Positions 44,455 through 51,683 of a DNA stretch of 64,000 bases are shown in pieces. The DNA comes from Polyangiaceae bacterium (GTDB lineage: Bacteria; Myxococcota_A; Polyangia; Polyangiales; Polyangiaceae): contig JAJDAH010000039.1 of assembly GCA_029261965.1 (NCBI GenBank), positions 62,001-126,000 on the forward strand, given 5' to 3'. The translations under genes were made by a program, and so were the position numbers. The notes below the pieces were generated by a model that was given only the letters and a program-made list of their open reading frames with translations, did no database searches and was not told where the DNA came from. How positions within the stretch are numbered: the stretch's first letter is position 1; each line of letters starts with the position of its first letter.

Positions 44455-44551
44455 GTATCCCCCCAAAATGTTCGCAATCCGAACATTTCGACCGGGATAG
44501 TCGACTATGCCGCCCAAAATGTTGCGTCTACGAACATTGCGACGGGCATGG
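44455..44551 (+). repeat. Repeat element copy C (97 bp, two hairpins)
   Basis: TATCCC (44456-44461) pairs with GGGATA (44494-44499) around AAATGTTCG (44466-44474) and CGAACATTT (44480-44488), nine perfect inner pairs with a five-base loop. The second hairpin uses AATGTT/AACATT inside ATGCC (44507-44511) and GGCAT (44545-44549). The two hairpins are separated by the palindrome TAGTCGACTA (44497-44506). No 17-bp units sit beside this copy. Confidence 0.85.
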
Positions 44552-44680
44552 TTGTCGCGGGCCGCGCCCCAACGCCGAGTGCCGATTTTTCGGGGGCGCC
44601 CCACTGAAACGGGCACGGTTCCTATCGCGGCCCGCCACGAGCGCAGAAACTCAACGCGCAACAACCCACGAGAGTCGCGC

Positions 44681-44716
44681 CTGCGCACACAGAAACGCCT
44701 GCGCACACAGAAACGC
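44681..44716 (+). repeat. 18-bp direct repeat, two perfect copies
   Basis: CTGCGCACACAGAAACGC occurs at 44681-44698 and again at 44699-44716, followed by the start of a third copy. It lies between elements C and D, in the same gene-poor stretch (44279-45122), where no convincing coding sequence is seen. Confidence 0.8.
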
Positions 44717-44764
44717 CTGCGCGCCCTTCCATCCCACCAACACGCGCGGAACGCCCCGCCCCAA

Positions 44765-44862
44765 GCATCCCCCCCGAAATGTCGCTCATCGACACATTTC
44801 GACCCACATAGACGCCCATGCCCCCCGAAATGTTGCGCCTGACAACATTTTGATGGGCATGC
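44765..44862 (+). repeat. Repeat element copy D (98 bp, two hairpins with changed stems)
   Basis: The first hairpin pairs GAAATGT (44776-44782) with ACATTTC (44794-44800). The second pairs AAATGTTG (44828-44835) with CAACATTT (44843-44850) over a seven-base loop, inside CATGCCC (44817-44823) and GGGCATG (44855-44861). Compared with copy B, both arms of the inner and outer stems changed together (TTCG/CGAA to TTG/CAA; TATG/CATA to CATG/CATG), keeping the pairing. CGCCCCAA precedes it, much as in copy B. Confidence 0.85.
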
Positions 44863-44880
44863 CTGCCCGCACCCCGCAGT

Positions 44881-45070
44881 ACCGCCCGTCAGCGCACCGC
44901 CCGCGCTGCACCGCCCGTCAGCGCACCGCCCGTCAGCGCACCGCCCGTCAGCGCACCGCCCGTCAGCGCACCGCCCGTCAGCGCACCGCCCGTCAGCGCA
45001 CCGCCCGACAGCGCACCGCCCGTCAGCGCACCGCCCGCGCTGCACCGCCCGTCAGCGCACCGCCCGCAGC
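44881..45070 (+). repeat. 15-bp minisatellite, 12 units, before the FrnE-like gene
   Basis: The unit ACCGCCCGTCAGCGC repeats 12 times, with a partial thirteenth. Two units (second and eleventh, 44896 and 45030) are the same 14-base variant ACCGCCCGCGCTGC, and one (45000) differs by one base. Identical variants at symmetrical places suggest block duplication. The array ends 52 bases before the FrnE start, so it may affect that gene's promoter. All six frames are open over much of it, which produces repeat-protein ORFs that are not genes. Confidence 0.95.
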
Positions 45071-45122
45071 TTCGCCCCACCCCGGCTTTGCACTTCGCCT
45101 CCGCTGCCCTAAGTGTTCCTCC

Positions 45123-45821
45123 ATGACCCAGCTCGACGTCCACATCTGGTCCGACATCGCCTGCCCATGGTGCTACGTCGGCAAACGCCGCTTCGAGCAA
45201 GCGGTCGCCGGCCTGCCTCCGGACAAGACAATCTCCGTCGAGTGGCACGCCTACGAGCTCGACCAGTCCGCTCCGGCGGTGGTGGACACCCGCGTGCCCT
45301 ATATCGATCGCTTGGCGCGGAAGTACGGCGCGACGCCGGCCCAAGCGCAGGCGATGGTCGAGCGCATGGTGGGCGTGGCGGCGGACGCCGGTATCGAGAT
45401 GGATTTCGAAAACATCCAGCCCAGCAATACGTTCGACGCGCATCGTTTGCTTCGCCTCGCCAAGGAGCGCGGGCTCTCGGACGCTCTCGAGGAGCGACTG
45501 TTTCGGGCTTACCTCTGCGAGGGTGCGCGCATGAGTGACCACGACGCGCTGCTGCGGCTCGCCGAAGACGTGGGCATCGAGGTCGACGACGCGGCGGCAG
45601 TTCTCGGCTCGACGGATTTCTCGGACGAAGTGCGCGCCGACGAGCTTCAAGCCGCCAAGATGGGCGTCACCGGCGTGCCCTTTTTCATGATCGGGCGCTA
45701 TGGCATCCCCGGCGCCCAAGAGCAGAACGTGTTCACGCAGGTCATCGAGAAGGCGTTCGCGGATCTTTCTTCAGAGCCGAGCTTGGACGAAGGCGCGGCG
45801 TGTGGCCCGGATGGCTGTTGA
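45123..45821 (+). CDS. DsbA-family protein, FrnE-like, with CPWC active site
   Basis: A 232-aa thioredoxin-fold protein with SDIACPWCYVGKRRFE (CPWC at residues 14-17) near the N-terminus and no signal peptide, so it is cytoplasmic. The helical insertion carries ARKYGATPAQAQAM and FENIQPSNTFDAHRLLRLAK, and the cis-proline region is GVTGVPFFMIGRYGIPGAQ, all typical of the FrnE group of oxidoreductases. It ends ACGPDGC, which adds a second cysteine pair. FrnE proteins act as disulfide oxidase/isomerases and in oxidative stress resistance. The minisatellite lies directly upstream, with no clear promoter between. Confidence 0.9.
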   Translation: MTQLDVHIWSDIACPWCYVGKRRFEQAVAGLPPDKTISVEWHAYELDQSAPAVVDTRVPYIDRLARKYGATPAQAQAMVERMVGVAADAGIEMDFENIQPSNTFDAHRLLRLAKERGLSDALEERLFRAYLCEGARMSDHDALLRLAEDVGIEVDDAAAVLGSTDFSDEVRADELQAAKMGVTGVPFFMIGRYGIPGAQEQNVFTQVIEKAFADLSSEPSLDEGAACGPDGC

Positions 45822-45865
45822 CCCCGAGTGATGTGCGCGCGAACGCGCGGCTCCCCGCCGGACGA

Positions 45866-47764
45866 CTATCCAGCTTCGTCCGCCCCGATGTCGACGGCGC
45901 TTCCCTGAGGCCGCGTCTCTCCATCCAGATCCAGCGCCGGCGCTTCGGTCGCCGTGCCGGCGTTGATCGCGGGCGAGCCAGCTCCGACGTGTCCCATAGA
46001 GCCCAGCATCGGATCACCCTCTATGTTCGCAGCGACCGGACCGCTTTGAGGGATCGTCATGCCGTTTACCGCGCCGAGCATCGTGTGCAGCGTTGCCGAC
46101 GACCCGTCCCATTCGCGGTAGAGAGCGTCGTTGCCCGCCGGACCGCCTGCGAGGAACAGCAGATTGTTCTCGAAGGCTTCGGGCTCTTGGGTGCGCGATG
46201 GGGGCGCGTCTTCGTAGACGGCAAATCTCGTGGAGGCGTCGCCACCGACGAGGATGTTGTTTCGGATGCGACCGATGCGCGCATTGAACCCGCACGTGCC
46301 GCAATCCCCGATGCGCAGCACCAGCGCTGCGCTCCTACTGCCTCCACCCGGTGAGCCCGTAGGTGGACTGCCGCCGATGGTATTGCCATTGAGAATGATC
46401 GCGCCCGCCGGCATCTCGGCTTCGAAGAGCATTACGCCGGTACTGTTCGGCGCGTCAGCGCCCTGGATCACGTTGTTGTAGATGTCCGCGGTCGCGCTGA
46501 AGCTCGCAATGCCCCCGCACCAGTTCTGCTGGCCATTTCCGCAAGAGCCGACGCGATTGGCGTCGACGTTGATGCGGTTCGTGTCGATGGTCATGACGCC
46601 TTCGATCGCCATACCGAAGGAGGTCCCCGAACCTGCTGGGCCGCCAGCGATGTCGTTGTTCACGAACATGGTGCCAGCTGTCGTTCCGAACGCGGCCACT
46701 CCGTTCGAATTTCGACCCTGACCGCCTCGGAGGCGGTTGTTCCGAACGACGGCGACGAGGTTTCCCGTGACGCCCTGAGCCCGGTCCATCATCAGACCGA
46801 TGCTGCTGTTGCCGCCCGACATGCCGCCGGTGATTTCGTTCGATTCGATGAGCGCCCCAGCCGGATCCGCGGTTGGCGCGAGGACTATCAGCCCTTGAGA
46901 GCGCCCAGAACGGAAGTTGCCACCCGTGACGTCGGGGCCGTTGATGACGTTGTTCGAAATCGTCGGGCTACCTCCGTCGAGCGTGACCGCCGCTCGCCCT
47001 TGCCCCGCGCCACCACCGTCGTTGCCCTCGATGGTGAACCCATCGAGTCGTGTCGCGCGCGTGATCGAGTCGTCCGCCAAGACCCCGTCGGCATCGGTAT
47101 TCTGAATCGTGCTCGGCGTCGCGCTGGCGCCGCGCGTCCACGAGCACGAGCTCGTGTCGCATTGGTGGTCACCGATGATGCTGATGCCCTCGACGAGGGT
47201 GACATCCTCGTTGTACGTGCCTTCGGCGACGAAGACGTCGACCCCACCGCCGATGGTCTGCGCGTTGACGATGCCCTGGTTAATCGTCTGAACAGGCATC
47301 GCTTGGGTACCGGGGTTCATGTCGTTGCCGGTCAGCTCCGAGACGAAAGTTCCGAGCCCTCCGCAGTTTTCGTCAGCCGTCGCGTCGCAATTGTTGTCCG
47401 CGTTGTCGCCGCACACCTCGGTGTTGCCGGAGAAGTTGTTGGGGTCGGTGTCGTCGCAGTCGCCCGCGCACACCGTCTCGCCATCGCCGTCGTCGTCGGG
47501 ACAGGCGTTGCCTCCCGCTCCGGCGCTGCCGCCGGCGGATCCGCCGGTTCCAGAGCCCGCAGCGCCTCCCGTCGCTCCGCCGGCACCGGTCATGGTACCG
47601 CCGGTTCCGGCAGTGCCGCTACCAGCCGAGCCAGCCGAACCGTCGCTGAAGATCCCGTCGCTGTCCGCGCCACCGCACGAGACGGCCGCGAGTGGCAACC
47701 CAGCCAAGATTCCAATCAACGCCGCGATGCGCGGCTCAACGGGGATTCGCGTTCGAGAGCCCAT
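45866..47764 (-). CDS. Large lipoprotein: MopE-like metal-binding motif plus right-handed beta-helix
   Basis: A 632-aa lipoprotein from ATG 47764, with GGAGGG upstream. Lipobox PLAAVSC, a Gly/Ala/Ser/Thr linker, then a MopE-type metal-binding module (DDDGDGETVCAGDCDDTDPN and CGDNADNNCDATADENC) where cysteines and acidic residues can bind calcium or copper. A long region follows of short beta-strand units with turning Asn/Gly (SNNVINGPDVTGGNF, FVNNDIAGGPAG), a right-handed parallel beta-helix. The end SPAINAGTATEAPALDLDGE is the choice-of-anchor-Q type terminal motif. Such proteins bind or cut polysaccharide or act as surface adhesins; no catalytic triad is certain. Confidence 0.82.
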   Translation of the reverse strand: MGSRTRIPVEPRIAALIGILAGLPLAAVSCGGADSDGIFSDGSAGSAGSGTAGTGGTMTGAGGATGGAAGSGTGGSAGGSAGAGGNACPDDDGDGETVCAGDCDDTDPNNFSGNTEVCGDNADNNCDATADENCGGLGTFVSELTGNDMNPGTQAMPVQTINQGIVNAQTIGGGVDVFVAEGTYNEDVTLVEGISIIGDHQCDTSSCSWTRGASATPSTIQNTDADGVLADDSITRATRLDGFTIEGNDGGGAGQGRAAVTLDGGSPTISNNVINGPDVTGGNFRSGRSQGLIVLAPTADPAGALIESNEITGGMSGGNSSIGLMMDRAQGVTGNLVAVVRNNRLRGGQGRNSNGVAAFGTTAGTMFVNNDIAGGPAGSGTSFGMAIEGVMTIDTNRINVDANRVGSCGNGQQNWCGGIASFSATADIYNNVIQGADAPNSTGVMLFEAEMPAGAIILNGNTIGGSPPTGSPGGGSRSAALVLRIGDCGTCGFNARIGRIRNNILVGGDASTRFAVYEDAPPSRTQEPEAFENNLLFLAGGPAGNDALYREWDGSSATLHTMLGAVNGMTIPQSGPVAANIEGDPMLGSMGHVGAGSPAINAGTATEAPALDLDGETRPQGSAVDIGADEAG

Positions 47765-47892
47765 AGTAACCCTCCATGTAGGTAAGCAAGAACGCTTCCA
47801 TGGTGAAGGGATCGCACCGACTTGTCTAGCGCGCCGGGGCGCCCTCCCTTCCCGCTTCGATTGCGCGATGCGCCGTGCCAAACGCTGCGAAA

Positions 47893-49881
47893 ATGATAAC
47901 TCTCCACAGGGTGCGGAGACTTGGCATGGGAACGGTGGCGCTCGCACTCGTGGCGGTCGCGTGCGGCGGTGATGACGAAGGCGGTGGCAATCCTGGCGCC
48001 GGCGGGCAGGACGGTGGCGGGCAGGACGGTGGCGGTGGTCCTGTTCCCATCTGTACCGACGGCACGCGCTGGGCGGCTGGCACGCCGGTGTTCACCGAAT
48101 CGGCGGCAAGACGCGGGCTCGCCGGCGTCCTTGGAACACGCCTGACGGCGGTCGACTTCGATGGCGATGGTTGGCCCGATCTGTTGGTGCGACGCGCGGG
48201 CGATGTGGCCGACGATCTTTCCGAGGGCGGTGCGCGACGCACTTGGCTGATGCGGAACAAGGGCGATGGCACCTTCGAGGACGTCACGCCGTCGAGCGGG
48301 CTTCTACAGAATCGTACCGAGACGAATCCCGATCTCGGACGACCAGGCACGGTCTACGCCTTCGGCGATGTCGACAACGACGGTGACCTCGACGCCTACG
48401 TTGGCAAGAGCGACGACCCCAGTGCCATGCCCGCGAGCCCGGAGACGAGCGAGCTGCTGGTCAACGATGGAGACGGGACGTTTTCGCTGGGACCTGCAGA
48501 CTCGGCGCTGCGCGTCTCGAGGGGTGACTCGCCCGCCGGCGCCGCGTTCGCCGACGTCGACCGCAACGGCACGCTGGATCTCTGGGTGACCCGATCGATC
48601 AATCTGCAGCCCCGCCAAGACGCGCTCTACGTCGGCGACGGGGCCGGGGGCTTCGTGGACGTGACGACGCCCGCCGGGCTGAACACGAGACCGTGGACGC
48701 CCGACGACCTCAACCGTGCCGCATCGCACACCGTCGCGTGGGGCGCGTTGGCGTGCGATCTGAACGACGACGGCAACCTCGAGCTCCTGTCGTCGTCGTA
48801 CGGGCGCGCGCCCAACCATCTTTGGCAAGCGGTCGGCACTGTCGACGATCAAAAGTACGCCAACATCTCGATCGCCTCGGGTTATGCGTTCGACGCACGC
48901 GTCGACTGGGCCGACAACGAGTCGGCGCGCTGTCACTGCCAGCTCAACCCGATGGATGCAGATTGCGCCGGCGTGCCAGGGCCCGCGTTCATTCAATGCG
49001 TCACCCAGGCAGACGCGTTCCGTTGGAACCACGCGCAAGATCGCAATCCGTTTCGCCTCGGCGGCAACAGCGGCGCGACGATGTGCGGCGACGTCGACAA
49101 CGACGGCGACATGGATCTGCTCACCTCCGAGATCGTGCATTGGGATGTGGGCACATCGTCCGATCCGAGCGAGCTACTGCTCAACACCGGGGCCGCGGAC
49201 ATCGCGTTCGAGCGACCCGGAAACTCCGTGACGGGTTTGACGCGCGACTACGACATCGTGTCGTGGAACGACGGCGACATCACCGGTGCGATCTTCGACT
49301 TCGACAACGACGGTTGGCCGGACATCTACATCGGCTCCACCGACTATCCCGAAGCGAAAGGCTGGCTGTACCATCAAGTCAGCTCAGGCGTGTTCGAGCC
49401 GGTCCCCATCGCCGAAGGCATCGACCAGCACCGCAGCCACGGCATCGCCATCGCCGACTTCGACCGCGACGGCGATCTCGACGCCGTCGTCGGGCACTCG
49501 CGCGCTCGCTGCAGTGGCGCCGGCGGAGCAGACTGCTACCCGGACGAGCAGGTCCGCTTTTTCGAGAACACCTACGCGCAGGCGGGCAACTGGTTTCAGG
49601 TCGAGCTCGCGGGCGTCGGCACGAGCAACCGCGCGGCCATCGGCGCGCGCGTGACCGTCGTTGCAGAAGACGGCACTACCCAGACGCAAGAGATCGGCGG
49701 CGGCCATGGCCACTACGGCGCCCAGCACGATCTGACGCTGCACTTCGGGCTGGGCACCGCGTGTCGCGCGCAGGTCACCGTGCGTTGGCCCGACGCCGAG
49801 CTCACGACGGAAACCCACGACCTCGTCAGCGGCTACCGCTATCAGTGGATGCAATTCGAAACGCCCACAGTGGCTCCGTAG
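47893..49881 (+). CDS. Lipoprotein with FG-GAP/VCBS repeats and ASPIC/UnbV C-terminal domain
   Basis: A 662-aa lipoprotein with lipobox ALVAVAC, a Gly linker, and a beta-propeller of FG-GAP/VCBS repeats. Calcium loops of the DxDxDGxxD type are frequent: DFDGDGWPDLL, DVDNDGDLDAYVG, DLNDDGNLELL, DVDNDGDMDLL, DFDNDGWPDIY and DFDRDGDLDAVVG. The C-terminal part (GTSNRAAIGARVTVVAEDG to VRWPDAELTTETHDL) is the ASPIC/UnbV domain, so it belongs to the CRTAC1-like family. It is probably exported and calcium-stabilised. It is divergent from the MopE lipoprotein, sharing a 128-base intergenic region. Start ATG 47893 is chosen over the nearby ATG codons by position before the signal peptide. Confidence 0.85.
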   Translation: MITLHRVRRLGMGTVALALVAVACGGDDEGGGNPGAGGQDGGGQDGGGGPVPICTDGTRWAAGTPVFTESAARRGLAGVLGTRLTAVDFDGDGWPDLLVRRAGDVADDLSEGGARRTWLMRNKGDGTFEDVTPSSGLLQNRTETNPDLGRPGTVYAFGDVDNDGDLDAYVGKSDDPSAMPASPETSELLVNDGDGTFSLGPADSALRVSRGDSPAGAAFADVDRNGTLDLWVTRSINLQPRQDALYVGDGAGGFVDVTTPAGLNTRPWTPDDLNRAASHTVAWGALACDLNDDGNLELLSSSYGRAPNHLWQAVGTVDDQKYANISIASGYAFDARVDWADNESARCHCQLNPMDADCAGVPGPAFIQCVTQADAFRWNHAQDRNPFRLGGNSGATMCGDVDNDGDMDLLTSEIVHWDVGTSSDPSELLLNTGAADIAFERPGNSVTGLTRDYDIVSWNDGDITGAIFDFDNDGWPDIYIGSTDYPEAKGWLYHQVSSGVFEPVPIAEGIDQHRSHGIAIADFDRDGDLDAVVGHSRARCSGAGGADCYPDEQVRFFENTYAQAGNWFQVELAGVGTSNRAAIGARVTVVAEDGTTQTQEIGGGHGHYGAQHDLTLHFGLGTACRAQVTVRWPDAELTTETHDLVSGYRYQWMQFETPTVAP

Positions 49882-50264
49882 TCAGTCGCGATTCTTTGAT
49901 GCCCACACCTACCTCCTGAGCTGTGCTCGCCCGGACGCAGCGTCCGCTCACTTGGGCAACCAGGATAGACAGACTCCTCCGTGGAGAGACTGTCGGGCTC
50001 CGCGCAGCAGGAGGAGGTCTGGTCCGTCCGGAACCGGCGACGCTGGCTCGCGCATCCGGACGCTACGCCAGAACCGACCGGGTGGCGTAGCGACGCGTTG
50101 TCGCCATGGAGCCTGTGCGGCGTGTCCTCGACGACGCGCAGAATCCAAATCGATGACGAACGCGGATTCCAGATCGATCGAAAGTCATCTTCCTGGGCAC
50201 ATGTACTCACGCGTGATCGCTGCCGGCGGGTGACAACGATCGCCAGTTGGCGTATTCGGATGAT
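49882..50264 (+). other. Intergenic stretch with a 9-bp perfect hairpin
   Basis: No gene is convincing in this 383-base gap. CGCTACGCC (50061-50069) pairs perfectly with GGCGTAGCG (50084-50092) over a 14-base loop, and a smaller CGGACG/CGTCCG hairpin lies at 49932-49946. The minus-strand ORFs that run through are rich in Arg and have no domain. A short RNA or terminator is possible. Confidence 0.4.
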
Positions 50265-51683
50265 GTGTTGCGTCGTCGAGCGGGGTCTGCCGCGGCCGTC
50301 CTGGCGGGTGTCGGGTTGTTCACGGCCCTGGCTACCTCGTCTTGTGGCGGCGGCGGTGGCGTCGACCTCGAATGCGCCGACGCTTGTCCCGCTGGCACCA
50401 GGCTCGCGAAGGTGGACATCGACTCCATCGAGGCCCAACAGGGCGCGCTCGATGGAGAGTTTTTTTTCGTGGCAACCGAAAGCTGCGAGGCGCTCTGCGA
50501 GACGGAGCAGCCCTGCCGTCCTCCCAACGTTCCAGTCATCACCGGCGATGCTTCGGGCAGCACCACATACGCGTGTGAACCCCTCGAAGGTTTTGCCGAC
50601 ATCCCTTCCGACAACGAGGTGGATCTGGCGTTCGGAGAAGAGTGGGACCCCGGCTACACGTTCGAACGAGCCAGGATAGATCTGGCCGGCGGTAGTCGAG
50701 GCATGGCCGCCGGCGACTTCGATGGCGACGGCCTCGTCGATCTCGTGATGCTCGGGGCCACGAGGATCGATTTCGTTCGCGTGACCCAGGGCGCGGATGG
50801 GCTCGTGTTCGAAGCGGTGTCGAATCAGTCACTCACCAACGTCGGAGAGACGGCGCGAATGACGATGATACCGGGCGACCCGGACAGTGTCGTCGTCGTT
50901 GCACCAGCGGAAACTTTCATCGCCGAGGTCGACGCCAGCGGCCAGATCAGCACGAGGCCTTGGTCAGCGCCCCACGATTCTGCGCGGCACATCATTTCGA
51001 AAAGGATCGGCGACGTCACGGCGACCGTCGAGTGGCGCGCGACGCCAATGCCCGTGCTCGACGGTGTCGAGCTTCCTTCGAGTATTTGCCCGCTCGAGAA
51101 TCCAGCGGACTGTCCAGGCTACGTGCAGTGGCTCGACATCGGTGATTTCGATGGGGATGGCTTGGTGGACGTCGCCCTGCTCTACGGTGGCGGGCTTCAA
51201 CTGGTGAGGAACGACGGGGGGGGATTCACCGTTCTCGCCGAGGTCGCCGTCTCGGGAGCGCCACGTGTCGTCGGCGTCGGCGACGTCACCAATGACGGCA
51301 CTGCCGACGTCGTCCTGGTCGGGGACACGATCGACATTTACGCCGCGGATGGGGCCGGAGGGTTTGCGTGGGAGCTTCCCGCGCCGTTCGCGCCCATCTC
51401 GGCAAGCGGACAGGTGGCGATCGCAGACTTCGATGGCGACGGCAGGAACGATGTGGCTGCCGCAGGCACCACGACAGCGGGTTTGGAGCTCGATCCGTTC
51501 TACAACCCCTCCGCTCTGGGCGTGGCACTCCAGGAAGAGAGCGGGTGGGCCACCCCACAATCGTTCGAGCTCCGAACGTCGACCGGCGGCTACGGCGTTG
51601 CCGACGTCGACGGTGACGGCTTCACCGATCTGGCGCTCAACTCGTCGGGATTTCCAGCGGTCTTGCTTGGGGGACCGCGATGA
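50265..51683 (+). CDS. Lipoprotein with VCBS/FG-GAP repeats
   Basis: A 472-aa lipoprotein with a signal peptide (AAAVLAGVGLFTALATSSC) and glycine run, a Cys-rich N-terminal module of about 90 residues (CADACPAGTR, CEALCETEQPC), and then VCBS-type beta-propeller repeats. The calcium loops are DFDGDGLVDLVML, DFDGDGLVDVALL, DVTNDGTADVVLV, DFDGDGRNDVAAAG and DVDGDGFTDLALN. The start is uncertain (TTG 50247 or GTG 50265); GTG is the commoner codon. It overlaps the next gene by four bases, so the two are translationally coupled. Confidence 0.8.
   Translation: MLRRRAGSAAAVLAGVGLFTALATSSCGGGGGVDLECADACPAGTRLAKVDIDSIEAQQGALDGEFFFVATESCEALCETEQPCRPPNVPVITGDASGSTTYACEPLEGFADIPSDNEVDLAFGEEWDPGYTFERARIDLAGGSRGMAAGDFDGDGLVDLVMLGATRIDFVRVTQGADGLVFEAVSNQSLTNVGETARMTMIPGDPDSVVVVAPAETFIAEVDASGQISTRPWSAPHDSARHIISKRIGDVTATVEWRATPMPVLDGVELPSSICPLENPADCPGYVQWLDIGDFDGDGLVDVALLYGGGLQLVRNDGGGFTVLAEVAVSGAPRVVGVGDVTNDGTADVVLVGDTIDIYAADGAGGFAWELPAPFAPISASGQVAIADFDGDGRNDVAAAGTTTAGLELDPFYNPSALGVALQEESGWATPQSFELRTSTGGYGVADVDGDGFTDLALNSSGFPAVLLGGPR

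Noticed and set aside
42954-45070. CRISPR array
   Set aside because: The units are directly tandem with no unique spacers, and no cas gene is present.
44889-45719. Minus-strand ORF with GGALTGG repeats, resembling a pentapeptide-repeat protein
   Set aside because: The repeats come from the 15-bp minisatellite, which is open in all frames, and the rest is antisense to the FrnE-like gene. The pentapeptide consensus A(D/N)Lxx is not met.
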